NCBI GenBank assembly: GCA_028583405.1
Contig: CM053243.1
Coordinates: 23,772,867-23,836,866, forward strand
Length of the DNA stretch: 64,000 bases
Source: Pogonophryne albipinna
Taxonomy: Eukaryota > Chordata > Actinopteri > Perciformes > Artedidraconidae
Direction: 5' to 3'
Below, in pieces: positions 1 to 11,992 of the stretch; position 1 is the first letter of the stretch; every line of letters begins with the position of its first letter. The position numbers were made by a program, and so were the translations under genes. Below the pieces are notes generated by a model. It saw nothing but the letters and a program-made list of their open reading frames with translations. It made no database searches and was not told the origin of the DNA.

Positions 1-405
1 TCAGACAAAAATGGAAATGCTCCTCTTTATCTTGATTTGCAAACATTTAAAAGCTTTCCAGAGTACACACTACTTCCTTTTTTTATGATGATTAAATTGC
101 ACCACTACTGCATACAAGAGAGTACGTAGTTTATGTTCGTATTTGTATGTTTAACTTGGCCTATGATGGTTCAAGTATATGCTTGATTGCTTCCTTGGTT
201 GCTTTAACCATTTACATTAGAATTGGCTAATATTCTGCAGTTTTGCTGTGTTATGCAACATTTTGAATATCACAATAGGAACAGAATAATAATTGCTGAA
301 TTCCATTTACACCCTTGAGCATATAGTTAAAACGGTTATAATACAGTTTGAACACAAGTATGGCTTTGCATCTGTGACTCTGTATGCCCTTTTTTTTTTT
401 TTCAG
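1..405 (+). other. eif3j: intron of eif3j (partial)
   Basis: This AT-rich sequence precedes the first recognisable eif3j exon. It ends in a run of T followed by CAG at 403-405, a good splice acceptor. Nothing else is evident in it. Confidence 0.6.
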
Positions 406-1192
406 GTGTCAGCAGCACTGCAAGTAGTGTCACTGGGCTCGACGCTATGTCTCCATCTTCCAAAGAAGACTTTACAGAGTTTGAAAACAAGCTGAAGGAA
501 AAGATATCCCAGTTTGAAACATCTGTGCATTATTCAAGTTTCTTGGATTCTTTGTTTCGGGAACTCTGTATTTCATGTAAGAACACCATCTTGTACAAAT
601 GTTTTTCTGAACACATTTGATTATATCTCTTTATTACTGTATCTGTAACTTACATTAGAATCATTGCAGGCTTAACTTTTTTTCTTTCTCCCTCTAACAG
701 TGGAAATAGAAGACTTGAAGAAAGTCAGTAATTCCCTGACAGCCCTACTTAGTGAAAAACAGAAACAAGAAAAGGTGATTGTCTTCATGCTTGTGATTTC
801 TGATGTGTAGTTTATATTCAGTAGGGGGTGCTGTTCACTTTGCACATTCAAAGTCAATATAGAAATCAACTGCGTTATGCCGCTTCTGGTTGGTCGTTAA
901 ACATTTTTGCGGTTTCTACAGTTTGTGTTAACTTAATGGTGATATGTAACATGCACAATTGTGTTTGCAAGGTTGATTTAGAGAATTCAAGATTATAAGA
1001 ATGTCCTAAATGCCTAGTCGTATTAAAATGACATTGTTTAAAGTGACCTATTTGCCTTTACAGCAAAACAAAGGAAAGAAGAAGAAGAAAGGGGTTGTAG
1101 CTGGAGGCGGATTGAAAGCACAGCTGAGAGATGACATGGAGTATGGAGAGTTTGATGGTGGCTACGCCCAAGACTATGAGGATTTCATGTGA
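406..1192 (+). CDS. eif3j: eukaryotic translation initiation factor 3 subunit J, C-terminal exons
   Basis: The three last coding exons are 406-576, 701-774 and 1064-1192. All have GT/AG borders and matching phases: the Gly codon is split at 405/406, and the Leu codon is split across 576/701. The product is the C-terminal ~123 residues of eIF3j, a loosely bound eIF3 subunit that sits in the 40S decoding centre and mRNA entry channel and helps 43S assembly and recycling. Diagnostic stretches are SKEDFTEFENKLKEKI, the SEKQKQEK end of the middle exon, the lysine block KGKKKKKGVVAGGGLKAQ, and the C-terminal DGGYAQDYEDFM, which is nearly invariant in vertebrates. Upstream exons lie outside the window. 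The gene converges tail to tail on cilp. I cannot tell which teleost eif3j duplicate this is. Confidence 0.93.
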
Positions 1193-2509
1193 CACTGGCT
1201 CCACCACCTCTGCCCTTTCCCCCTCCCAACCCTCAGAAATGCAGCTGTACCTTCTTGTGCTGTCCAGTGCCATCCTGGAAAATCTGAACTATGTGTTGCC
1301 CCCTTCATTTTGCTTCTATGACCAGAGGGACTTTACCAGGGAGGATCCAATCTCACCAACTCTTTAATACATATGGAATTGCCTTTTCTGTCTCATTCAG
1401 CCTCGACTCACATCACGCATAATCTGTTGGGTGATCCAGCGTCAATAGAGAATACATTGTAACTGCTGCGGGTCTGACTTTTGCAGGGCTAATTTTTTTT
1501 ATTAAATGTTGCTCTTGTCAAAATATCAGATACAGTATTGCAGTTATAAGTAACGTGACATAGAAACACAAGGTTCTATGCTAATTCTTCAAGCAGAATG
1601 TATATATTCTAGGTCTCGCTTACCTGTGGATGGTATTCTTACAGGAAAGTATATAGTATCTATAACTTGCCAAATTCAGAACAATTATTCATCTTTATCT
1701 CTGGAAGGTTGAGTTGTGGATGATTTTGAGACTGACAACATGCAAGTAGTTGTTGTAATTTTACAGAGAGCACACGACTTTCAATGTAAGGTAAAAGGGA
1801 TAGACAAGTATAATAAATGTGACTTTAAAACCTCACAGCCATTCTCTGAAAAAAAGTGTGAAGCAAAGAGTACTTAGGTATTTTTTGTGCATGACCAATG
1901 TAATTTACTAATTTGAATTCTACTAATGCAGGAAAAGTATGGATCAGGCTAGTGGATTAACTTGCTACGACTGGTCTCCTAATCATTGCTTCTGCAGGCT
2001 TGTATCAAGTGTGATGAGGAGCGGGGGCTTATGGGCTTCACCCCTTATGTCTTCATATGGGCTACAGTTTGTTGAAGGGGCATATGTTTCTTTTTCAAGC
2101 AATTTCAATGTTACATGGACAATTGGATATACACAATGTGGAAGAAACAGCATCTGCAGTGTTTTATAAGCATCTAATTTAATAAATCACTGGTCAAAAC
2201 AATAGGTTGTGTTCTTGTTCTTGTTTATAAAATCAAGGAAATAAATGAATGCAATAACACAGCTCTGTGATTACTATGTTTAAGGCATGTGTAATAAATA
2301 CTCTATTTACAGTTTCAAGTAAATATTTACCACAGTACAGGTGAACATTTAAGATAAAACAATGCAATTATTCCTCATGAAGATGATGCCAGACAGACTT
2401 TCTTTAGTTACATATTCAATTAATTGGAAAGGATATTCTATATATCATTAATCAAAAAGAAAGGTTAACCCTATCTACCTATCTTAGTAGCAGCCTTTTT
2501 TTTTAGTGT
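1193..2509. other. 3' UTR / intergenic between convergent eif3j and cilp
   Basis: No coding signal was found. Possible + strand polyadenylation signals are ATTAAA near 1501 and AATAAA near 1812 and 2180, so eif3j probably has a long 3' UTR here. A 76-codon frame at 1939-2169 has no recognisable similarity and is probably chance. Confidence 0.5.
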
Positions 2510-5500
2510 TTAGCTCGTGGTCTTGGCACGCCGACCTGTAGGATTTCTGGTGCTACGTCTGCTGCTGCGAGGTGCATTGGCCCTCTGCCGGCGTCGGTTC
2601 TGTCGGCCCTCTCCTCTCACAACGCTTGTTATTGTCTGACCTTGAGTATTCTGCAGAGCCTGGAAGACACTAGGGCTTGACACTTCACGATCTCCACAGA
2701 TGAACGTCATCGCAACACCTTCATTGCTCTTCATGACACGAGACGTACCATCAGAGGTGCCATCAAAACAGCGTCCAAGTGCAATTTCTTTGGCTGTGCG
2801 GGGGTCCTGGTCTGTCACCGTGTAAATTCCATAGTTGTGTCCAAGGGGGTCTAGAGGTCCTAGCATGGTGAACTCATTGGTGTCATTATTGACAGCTAGG
2901 GGCAGGTGATTGACCAGATACTCCTGAAGAATAGTGTTGACGTTATCTCTCTTACAGCTTCCTTGTGGAATAACCTTAATCAGGGTACGATCTACACGCT
3001 CCTGATCATACAGCATCCCACTGCACTTGAACTCCAGGCACGCTGCTGACATTTTTGCCTGATCCATGTCACGGATGCTGCGAGTGTCTCGGAGTCCATA
3101 CAGCTGGCCTACCGTCTTTGGGTGGGTGCCACCCGTGTTGCGGGACCGCACATTGATCTCATGTGGGCTATTGATTTTGACTTTGATGTAGCAGGCTCTG
3201 TATTCCATTGGCTTGGGCCACCAGCTCAGGTAGTCCTCGGTCCAGCTCATTGGGTCATCTTCATTGAAGGGCACTGTGTTGTAATCATAACGGTCTCCTT
3301 CTACTCTTGTGAAACGGAAGTGTGCCGCACTGAATGGGGCCTCCTCACATTCTTTCAACTTCTCAAACGCGTACACTGGTCCGTTGCTTTCCTCTGGAGC
3401 GTTGGAACCTGGTTTTGCCACATTAATGCTGAATGCAGTCTTTTTCACTCTGGGGTCTTCGTGGTCAGTCCTTCTGTAGTTCATCTTATCCAGATAAGGC
3501 TTGGGAACGCCAATGAGGTTGGGATTGAGTTTTGGAGACGAAGACACAGCCTCCAACTCCTCTCCTCCAAGGTTCGCCATGACATAGGCAGAGTAAGCAT
3601 CAGCTTTTTGTTCATCGCAGAAGGCAGGAAGACATGCCCCATTGGAGCCAGTGATTACACTATCAAAACGGCCCCAGGCACGTGGGTTAGTGGAGAAGCC
3701 AGCTGTTGGCTCCATGTTGATAAGACTCACCACAACTCCCTCCACCTGCTCACTTGGCATGAAGCGTTCACTGCGGAAGGCCCTCACTTTCACATAACAC
3801 CTGCGGTTCTCCGGGACATCCAGGTTAAAAAGACGTCTCTCTCTGATCTCCATGTTGCCAATCAGAAACGTTCTCTCCTCCCTTTTGCCTCTTCTTTTCT
3901 TCTCCACCTGCAGACTTCCTTCCTCCTCCCACAGGCCAGTTTCAGGGTTCAGTGACCACAGCTTCATGGTGTTGAGGTGCTCGGACATCTTCACCTGGGC
4001 TGAATCCAGGAACACCTTCACTTCACCTGCATTCAAGGGCTCATTGTTTTCCTCCCCCCTAAAGTCAACAGAGAACATCCCGTAGGTTCTCAGTGGCAAG
4101 GTATCTCCTTCATCTCCTACAAAGTTGAGATCACTTTGAGCTGCAGCAGCTGTGGAGACGTCTCTAGGGTCTAGGAACGTTACGCTGGCATTTACTTTAC
4201 CAGTAAAGACTTCTCCCCTTTCTGTATAAAAGGAATAGGGAGGAATCTGGATTTGTACCATTGAATCCCGGCCCTCCGCCTCCCCAAGCTCCAGAGTGTT
4301 GATTTCTGTAGAGCTGATAGTAACAGGGGCTTTCTTTCTGAGAAGTTTGATCTCATGATAAACAGCTCCTCCTTTAGTGTTAAATGGAAGTACCTTTGTC
4401 GTGTTGATGAATTTCTGCATGTTGTCCACAAAAGTCAGGACTAGCCTCTCTGTGTCTGGAGGAACCTGGATGGAGAAGGTACCTTTGTATCCTGTGCGGC
4501 TGATTCGAACTCCATTCATAAAGACATGGCCAAACCTCATTGGCTCACCATTGTCTGCAGCAATGGCCCTACCATGCACAATGGCCTTGGTGTCCACACA
4601 TTTCTGGCAGCCACATTCAGTCACGACCTTGGTAGGCAGTATGTAGCCCTGGCATGTTAGCTGCCTCACCGCCATCTTTTTGACACCACAGCAGTAAGTG
4701 ACTTTGTCTTTGCACCTGATGCCATTGTCAAGCTGTCCAGAACATGTACTTGAGGGGCACTTGCCCACATTGTAGTAGAGAGAGTCTGTGCTGTTTTGGT
4801 AGCAGTCATGTGGAAGGCGGATGAGGTGGGATTCGGGCAGAGGATTACATGAGTGCTCATCCCAACCTGTGTAAAAATCAAAATTATGATTTAGTTTGAT
4901 CATACTGCAATCTATGAGTTAAAATACAGTTCGAACAATAATTTATATTACTGTACTCAATCCTCACAGTATATTTATTTACATTCCTGCATATTTAATT
5001 TGTGTTCATCAATTTATTAAGAACACACCTAAGACTTTTAGTGTAGCTGGTTTGGTCTTAATAGCCCCAGAGGAACCACTGGCTCTGCAGTAGTACTCCC
5101 CAGTCTGCTCAAGACGCAGGTTTCTTAGGACCAAGGTGCTCTCAGAGTGTTTCTCCAATAGACTCTCATTATGAAACCTGTTGGTTCACACAAAAACAAA
5201 GAGAAGCTTCAAGTGTTCAGTATACCATATAATTCAGACAGTAGATGCATCTATGTGACTCAATAACAAGTGTACTATAATTTCACTATAACAAGTCCTA
5301 CCATTGGTACTTGTCGGGTTGTGGTGTTCCCGCCACTTTGCAGCAGAAGGCGGCCGTTTGTCCCTGCCTCCTGGCCTTGCTCTCAGGGTTGCTCAAAACA
5401 TGAAGCTTCTCTGAAAAATTGATGATCAAATAACATTAACTATTATCTCCCGTGCATGCTTAACAACTAATCAGTAGTAGGCAGTTCAAAATTAACATTT

Positions 5501-7414
5501 TGGTGAACAGCAATCAAATGTTTTAGTGTGAATAGTGTTTATTGTGTACCTGTTCTTTTTAGCTGGATAGTTAGGACAGAGGTGCGTTCAGCACTGTAAG
5601 GCACAACAATGCTGAAGGGGGCGTGACCCTGCAGAGTGACAGTTATGGTGGTGTTGCCATCAGGGCAGATACCAGGGATGCGAAAATGCCCGTTGTGGTC
5701 GCTAAGGGTAAGGAGTTTCTCATTGCGAAGGAGGGTAGCCCCTTCAGCTGTGAGACCTCCAGCACCTCGAACAGACCCCAGCAGGATGTGCTCTTCACAC
5801 ATGCATGCGTCACACTCAGCATTCACCTTCCCCATCCCACATTGCAGGGTGCAATCTAAAGAGAAGAGTAACACAAGGTTAGCCATTCTGTGAATGCTGT
5901 GTCTCTTAGATTTAAAGATAAATTAAATGACAATTGAAAGAGATGGGTTTGTCTGACTAAACCAGGGCTGGCGCACCTGTTTCAGGGCACTCAGGTCCAT
6001 CGCATGGTTTCGCTTCCAATTTAGGTCCACTGCAAGGTACAGAGCTAGATTCGCAGTTTCTGGATCTTTGTTGGAGTCCCACCTGACCACAGAGGGCCGG
6101 GCATGCACTCCAGTCTGACCACCGTCCCCAGGTACCCTGAATGTTCACACTGTCATCTGTTGGAAAAGAGAGCAAAACAAACAGTCAAACGTGTATCAAC
6201 AGCAAATCTATAAATCAGACTTTTCAGGCAAAAATATGTAGACTGTATAGTCCTGCTTTAAAACGGACACTAACTTTTGGTGACTAAAAGAATACTTAAG
6301 TTGTGGAATAAAAAGATGTTTGACCTTTGGGACAGAGGAAACGGACTGCATAGTTGGAGCAGTTGCGTTCAGGACCCTGCTCCTCATTGAGGCACCAGAA
6401 GCCCACAGTGGGGTCTGCATGCACCGTCTCCCCAGTTTCACGGGCTGGGACCCATTCAGTGGTTCTGGCTTCGATTGCAAGGGGGGTCTGGCACACTCGG
6501 GAACGGTAGTAGAAACGAATGGCCTCCAGCTGCTCATAGTCTCCACGGCCTCCGGGGTGATCAACATTGAACCATGTCGTCCACTCATGGTTGTCTGGAG
6601 AGAGTACAGAAACCTGTTAGGAATGTCACTCAATAAACAGAAAAAATTACATATTTGTTTTAATTTCAAATAAAAGTAACCATGGTGCTCTGAAGGGATC
6701 GACTCTTTGTTGTCTCTTCTCCATGATCCTGCAAGACAAAAACGTGTCACAAATGTCTTGGATGTATCTCAAAGGTTTTTTGTACCACGCATTACATTAT
6801 TATCTGACAATGCACTATTGTTGTCATTACCTCAACATTTCGTGAGTAGCATTTTACTTTAGTCACATTTCTAAAGTCATGTACATCTTGAGTAAAATGT
6901 TTCTCTATCAAAGTTTTAACCTCCAAGTTCTAACCTTAAGTTGTAGAAATTGTTTGAGTTCCAGAGAGATGTTTTACGAACCTGACATTTTTCGAGTTTG
7001 TTGCAGTTGGTGCAGTGCCATGTATTTGTAATATCAAAGCAAACTGATCTTCAAATGCAGCTGTTTTGAACATAAAGGCTGACCAGCCTTGATACTGATT
7101 GAGAAAACCTGGTCAGACTAACAAAAATAAAGTATGGGGAAACATGGATTTGGATTTTACGTTCACTAAACACACATTAACATTGACTTTGACTGTACAT
7201 TATTGTTTTTATCAGCCAGGCCCTCTCATTGTTCACACTCCTACATATTTTTACATTCACATTTCTGTAATCTATGTTTGTAGGGAGGGTTCTGTGTTTT
7301 CTGGTAGCTATGTGACAAAAACAACTGGGTATTGTTGATTGACCCACCTTGAGCTGTGACACCAGTGGCTGTGGTGATTCCCAGGATGAGAAGAAGAAGA
7401 GGCCTCATCGACAT
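2510..7414 (-). CDS. cilp: cartilage intermediate layer protein (CILP1 type), secreted matrix protein
   Basis: Eight coding exons on the - strand: 7348-7414, 6681-6728, 6325-6594, 5977-6156, 5550-5855, 5302-5410, 5029-5177 and 2510-4866. They sum to 3486 nt, or 1161 residues plus stop, and every junction is GT/AG with compatible phase. Length is close to human CILP (about 1180). Domains in order: signal peptide (residues 1 to ~21, MSMRPLLLLILGITTATG); a WxxW mucin-type domain (~39-128, HEWTTWFNVDHPGG); a thrombospondin type-1 repeat (~129-188, WGRWSDWSACPALCG); a Cys-rich and CarboxypepD-reg-like segment (~189-290); an Ig C2 domain (~291-376, with CCKVAG and GEYYCRASG); and the long C-terminal region in one exon (377-1161). 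A basic RRGKR/EER site near residue 702 matches the known furin-type cleavage that splits CILP into two secreted chains. The C-terminus is very basic. CILP is an extracellular matrix protein of cartilage and fibrous tissue that antagonises TGF-beta and IGF-1 signalling. Sequence matches in the C-terminal part favour CILP1 over CILP2. Confidence 0.95.
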
Positions 7415-7518
7415 TTTCACACACTGCCTCTACGTCCGACCCTTGAACTTTCACCTCTCCTAATGCGCGTTTCACACCAGGAGCTCCACAGAAAATAGAG
7501 TCCAGCAACAGAGCCTCG
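7415..7518 (-). other. cilp: probable 5' UTR part of cilp exon 2
   Basis: On the - strand a pyrimidine-rich stretch ends in CATCAG at 7519-7524, followed by sequence running without interruption to the cilp ATG at 7412-7414. This is the best acceptor candidate upstream of the start codon. It is inferred from splice signals only. Confidence 0.4.
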
Positions 7519-8314
7519 CTGATGGCACAATGAAGATAAAAAGATGGTAAAACATAACAAAAACTAATAATCAATGTTGCATTTAACTCTACTTGAATTA
7601 ACTCAACACATGCCTTACATACCTGTAGATACGAGTCAATTAATTATTCGTTATAAAAACACAAGCGTTTTACTTTACATAGTAACACTTCAATAGTTCA
7701 CCTATGAAACTAAAAATGTTTCTCTAAGAATAATTTCAATCATAGTCGTCTATCTGAGAGGAAAAACATGTTCCTACGGAAACCCCCACTCAGATTTCAC
7801 ATCTGTGTTAGCCATCACCATTTGTCACTGGAGCACTCAAACATTTCTGCATCCACAGACGAAACACTGGCTAAACAATCCAAGCACCCACACACACACG
7901 GTTTGCATTTGTACACTTTCAGCTTTAAAATAAAAATTACTTGCAACAATTGTACATGCTAGAATTATCAGTCCCCTTTGCTTTTTTAGGCAGCATGGGT
8001 TACATACAATAGATTGAGTGCAGTTATCGCAATACAAGTTATTGGCTGACACGCCGATTACCAAAAGACATCTGATTTAAATGTATTGTACATAATTTAC
8101 AATACAAATATTACAAAATACAGGTTTTGAAATTCAAATGTTAGGTCTGCTTGCAACTTACTTTTAATGTAAAACATCTATTTATTTTCTGTTAAAAAAT
8201 GTAAACATATATAAATTGAATTCAGATTGTGATAATCCTCTAAATTATTTTAAAGTACATGGTTTGCAGATTGATATAAACACATGTTTATTTAATAAAC
8301 TGTTTCTTCCTTAC
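7519..8314 (-). other. cilp: probable first intron of cilp
   Basis: AT-rich sequence between the proposed noncoding exon and the coding start. No gene or repeat was recognised. Confidence 0.35.
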
Positions 8315-8402
8315 CTTCTTGTCGAGTGCACTTTCTGTATAGAAATGTCCTTCTTTACTCTTTCCTTATATTTCTCTGTCCTCCTCTTGTGTTCCTCACT
8401 CT
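8315..8402 (-). other. cilp: probable noncoding first exon of cilp
   Basis: On the - strand the sequence ends in ACAAGAAG followed by GTAAGG, a near-consensus splice donor at 8309-8314. It begins about 25-30 bp downstream of a TATAAAAG box. It contains no start codon that opens a long frame. The start near 8402 is estimated from TATA spacing. Confidence 0.42.
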
Positions 8403-8427
8403 GGTTGGACTCACTCCCTCACTGTCT

Positions 8428-8435
8428 CTTTTATA
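8428..8435 (-). promoter_or_regulatory. cilp: TATA box, candidate cilp promoter
   Basis: TATAAAAG read on the - strand, in a GC-richer setting than its AT-rich flanks. Distance to the proposed donor fits a short first exon of about 90 bp. Confidence 0.45.
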
Positions 8436-10664
8436 CCTCCCTGCTCCAACAGCCCTCCCTCCTCTTGGCATCGAGCCACATTGTCTTTTGATTACACTTT
8501 TATCCTCATCATTTATCACCTTCATTGTACAACCATGACACCCAATGGTTTTTTAATAGTACTACGTATGAAAGAAGGACAGTCAGGGGGTCTTAATTAC
8601 AATTGCTGGTGTTAATAAATAGACCCCCACTGCCATATTTGAGATCAATGGTGATTGGTTGAGTAAAGAGGGGCTCTTCTCCTCTGCTCTCTGTCTGTAC
8701 TGTGCATGCAGAATATAGCCTGATAAAAAAGATCCAGTATATTATATTAGCATTACAATATGCCTTAGTTATGGTCAGTTGTTTTAAATAAAACACTATC
8801 AGACTTGAACATTCAAATATACATTTGGTTCTTGATTATTATTATTTTTTTGTAATGTTACGTGTTTAGGAAACATTGGGTATGTTGACAGCAATAAATG
8901 ACAAACTTAGTTTAGACCGCCTGTGATAGAGAGGGGACTGGTTGTGTGATTTATTCAAATGATTTCAACATTTAAAAAACTTCTCTTTTTAAAGTACACA
9001 GATAGAAAAACAATTCTAATTTGATTTGAGGGAAATGCTCAAATAGTTCATTTTTTCTTTCTATGTATCTACATGTTGTTATGACATGTATAACACTGTT
9101 GGGTGATTTGCCTGAGGCCATTCTCAACGTCTGCAATCACATAGAGGGAACACCAATTTATGCTACCTACACAGCAACCCCACAAAACCTCACATTGACT
9201 TGTTATGTAAAAAATCTCACCATAGCGTGATTTTTTAGCCCAGTCACCTTGAATTTTTTAGGATTGGGGGTCGTGTTGATCACAATAAAAACACCCTCTA
9301 TTGTTGTATTATGAGTTCACATTGTTTCGTCTATAGGATCTATATTATAGAGAAAAAAGGCTGTGGTGGGAGAGGCATCAGAGAGACAGGGAGCGGATGT
9401 GGAGCAGCAGTTTCTAAATGTCATGTCTGTAAAATATCCTGTAAAGTCGTCACTATCTGTTGTTTTCTCCACACAACATTCATTAGCTGACCTCATCCTG
9501 TCAATTACAGGCCCTGCACCTCCTCCTTTCAGTTCCCAGGAAAGGTGAGGGGACAAATGACTGGTGTCTGCGACAAATGTTACATAAAGTACTTTGTGCA
9601 GATAGTTCAAGGTACTTGACATGAAGACAGTGTGCTACTCTGAGGGGAAACTATTCAGTTCAACAAGCACAACCTTTGTTTACCTTCCACCAATGACTGT
9701 GTTTCCTCAGCAGAGGGGTCATTGTGGTATAAAGAATGACAAAGAACCGAAGCAATGCACGAGGGAAATCACTGAAGCCACATACAGTATATGATCAATG
9801 CAGACTTTTTTCAGTACAGAAAAATAACTACTTTTGAAAAAACTCAATTTGACTGCTGTTTTCATATTGCATGCTTGTCTGAAAGCCATGAAATATCAGA
9901 ACAACAAGTACAAACATTCTCATTAACATGGTCTTACTTTGGTCCTGATATCATAATTGCACAGAAATGGTTAACATCCATCTCAGTTAAAAAGATGTAT
10001 ATATATAATACTTCAATTGAATTCTTTGTGAGATCAATCTTGCTTATATTAACACACATTAAGATTTACCACTCGCATCATTTGCATAAACTCCAGGTTC
10101 TTTTAATGTTTCATCACTTCCAGAGTGGACAGCAGATTGAACATTTACAAGCAGGTTTGTGAGGACAACTTTACGACACTTTTTAGCTCCTCAAAGGACT
10201 TGATGTCTTTCTTTAAACAAGCAGGAGAGAGGTAATGATGTGAGGATAGGAAAGTGAGAGAAATGAGAGACTGGACACACACACAGTTTGGGGACTCGGC
10301 AACATCGGAAGACACAGATTACTTTCTCACAAACTGTATTTCTGTCCAGTCTTACGTTGGGCCAAGTCCGTGGAGTTATATCAGAAAAGACAGATCATTT
10401 TTTGTGACGCTTTGAACCAGCGTCACAAATGTCATGTAGAAGTTGTTTGTTTGTCATCATGCTGGTGTTCACTCATCCTTTGGCAGCATCTGTCATCCAC
10501 AGTAAATACTTACTCTACAGTAAACATTTCATGTGACAAATTAATACATTTTTCATTGGTTTGTTTAGTTCACCATCTGTTTCATTTTAGTCCTTCATCT
10601 GACACTCATCTACTCCATCATGGTTTTGCAGTGAGGGAATGCAAATACATTCATTTATACATTA
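8436..10664. other. intergenic, no gene recognised
   Basis: AT-rich. The longest frame (9317-9622, - strand, 101 codons) shows no recognisable domain and has no splice context. No repeat family was identified. Confidence 0.4.
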
Positions 10665-11992
10665 CAGTTTTTCTCGATTGCTAACACACATTTTTTTTTT
10701 AATTGCTCAGTTTCTCAGAACACTAAACACAATTCACAAAACCACACACCCAAAGTGCAAAACTCCTAATTTCTCCTGCTAAATGAAGAACTGCACTCAA
10801 AATTACATAAACACTTTAGCACCAAATATTACACACTTCATTCATAATACTAGATTGTTTGACCACCCAACTACACACTGCTGAGCATACTCTAAAGCAC
10901 TTTCATCTGTTATGGGCTATGCTCTGCACATTGAGGTTTCTGCTGAGAAAGATTGCTTGAGTTTACAGAAACACAGTAAAGGAAGAAATACAAATGAGTT
11001 GTTGAAAGAAATCACATTTTATTCAAAGATAACATTGTGCAACATGCATCTCAGCACATAGCTACTATGCTTCGGATCTCTCTAAGGGTGATGGCATTGT
11101 TTGCCAAAACCCAGTTTGTAACTGCTGCTTCCTGCCTCATTGAAAATCCTTAGCCTTCCACCTCTTTTTTTCTCAGTCCTTCAGATAAACAACAAAGATA
11201 TACTGGTTGGTCAGTGTCTGTGTTGCATACAAGTAAGTTTACCACAGTACATTGTGCAGGACTTTTTTACAGTTATAGTATGCAACATGCCAACAATTCA
11301 ATTACAGTAATGAAGTAAATACGTTTCACACAACAGATATAAGCACTGATATATCATGAACTATGCAGAGCTACGAACTAACTAACCTGTTTTCAAGTCT
11401 AAGTGTCCGGATTACAGAGGCGACAGTAAATCGGCTTAGATTAGGCTGAACCCATGTGTCCAGCCTCTCTCATCGTCAAACCATGGTTGATAACATTTCA
11501 TTTCATTAGAGAGTATTCTTCCTCCTCCTCTCACTCTCAGCCCACCTCTTCCTCCTCCTCTCACTCTCAGCCCAGCTCTTCCTCTTCCTCTTGCTCTTGC
11601 TTCCATGTTGGCTTCCATTGTTGCTGTAAGAAAGTACTCACCTGTGGTCTTTTTATAGTGCTAACATCCTGATTGATGAGCCAACAATTATGCTATCAGG
11701 TGTTTGGTCAGGTGGAACGTGTTTCTTGATCATTGGTCCATGTGTGAGGCCTTTTGAATATCAGTGTTTTAAACCTGCTAACACGTGACTTTATGTCAGA
11801 TTCCTGTGTCTTACGTGGAGAAACGTGTGCAGTGGTTTGCAAAAAGTGCCATGTTGATTTGCAAATTGTGTGAAAAGCTGAAAACGTGTTTAGAGTTTTG
11901 GAGATTTGAGCCGATGTTTTGCTCTTTGAGTGTCGGTTAAAATAATTGTGCTTTATGTATAATTTTAGTGTGTTAGCAATCGAGAAAAACTG
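10665..11992. mobile_element. non-autonomous Tc1/mariner-like DNA transposon
   Basis: Terminal inverted repeats of about 25 bp start CAGTTTTTCTCGATTGC at 10665 and end with the exact inverse at 11992. TA lies directly outside each end (10663-10664 and 11993-11994), the target duplication expected of Tc1/mariner/IS630 elements. On the - strand 11436-11618 encodes a 60-residue remnant rich in RGRGR/GGGR repeats with Ser-Asn-Glu-Met after it. That resembles the start of fish IS630-like transposases, but the rest of the transposase is missing. The element is therefore defective. A ~30-bp CTCACTCTCAGCCCA-containing segment is tandemly duplicated inside the coding remnant. Confidence 0.75.

Noticed and set aside
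1939..2169. 76-codon + strand frame downstream of eif3j
   Set aside because: Lies in the likely 3' UTR, with no similarity recognised.
3122..3955. 277-codon + strand frame inside cilp
   Set aside because: Antisense shadow of the large last cilp exon. The - strand frame matches the known protein throughout.
9317..9622. 101-codon - strand frame
   Set aside because: No recognisable motif, no splice or promoter context; consistent with chance.
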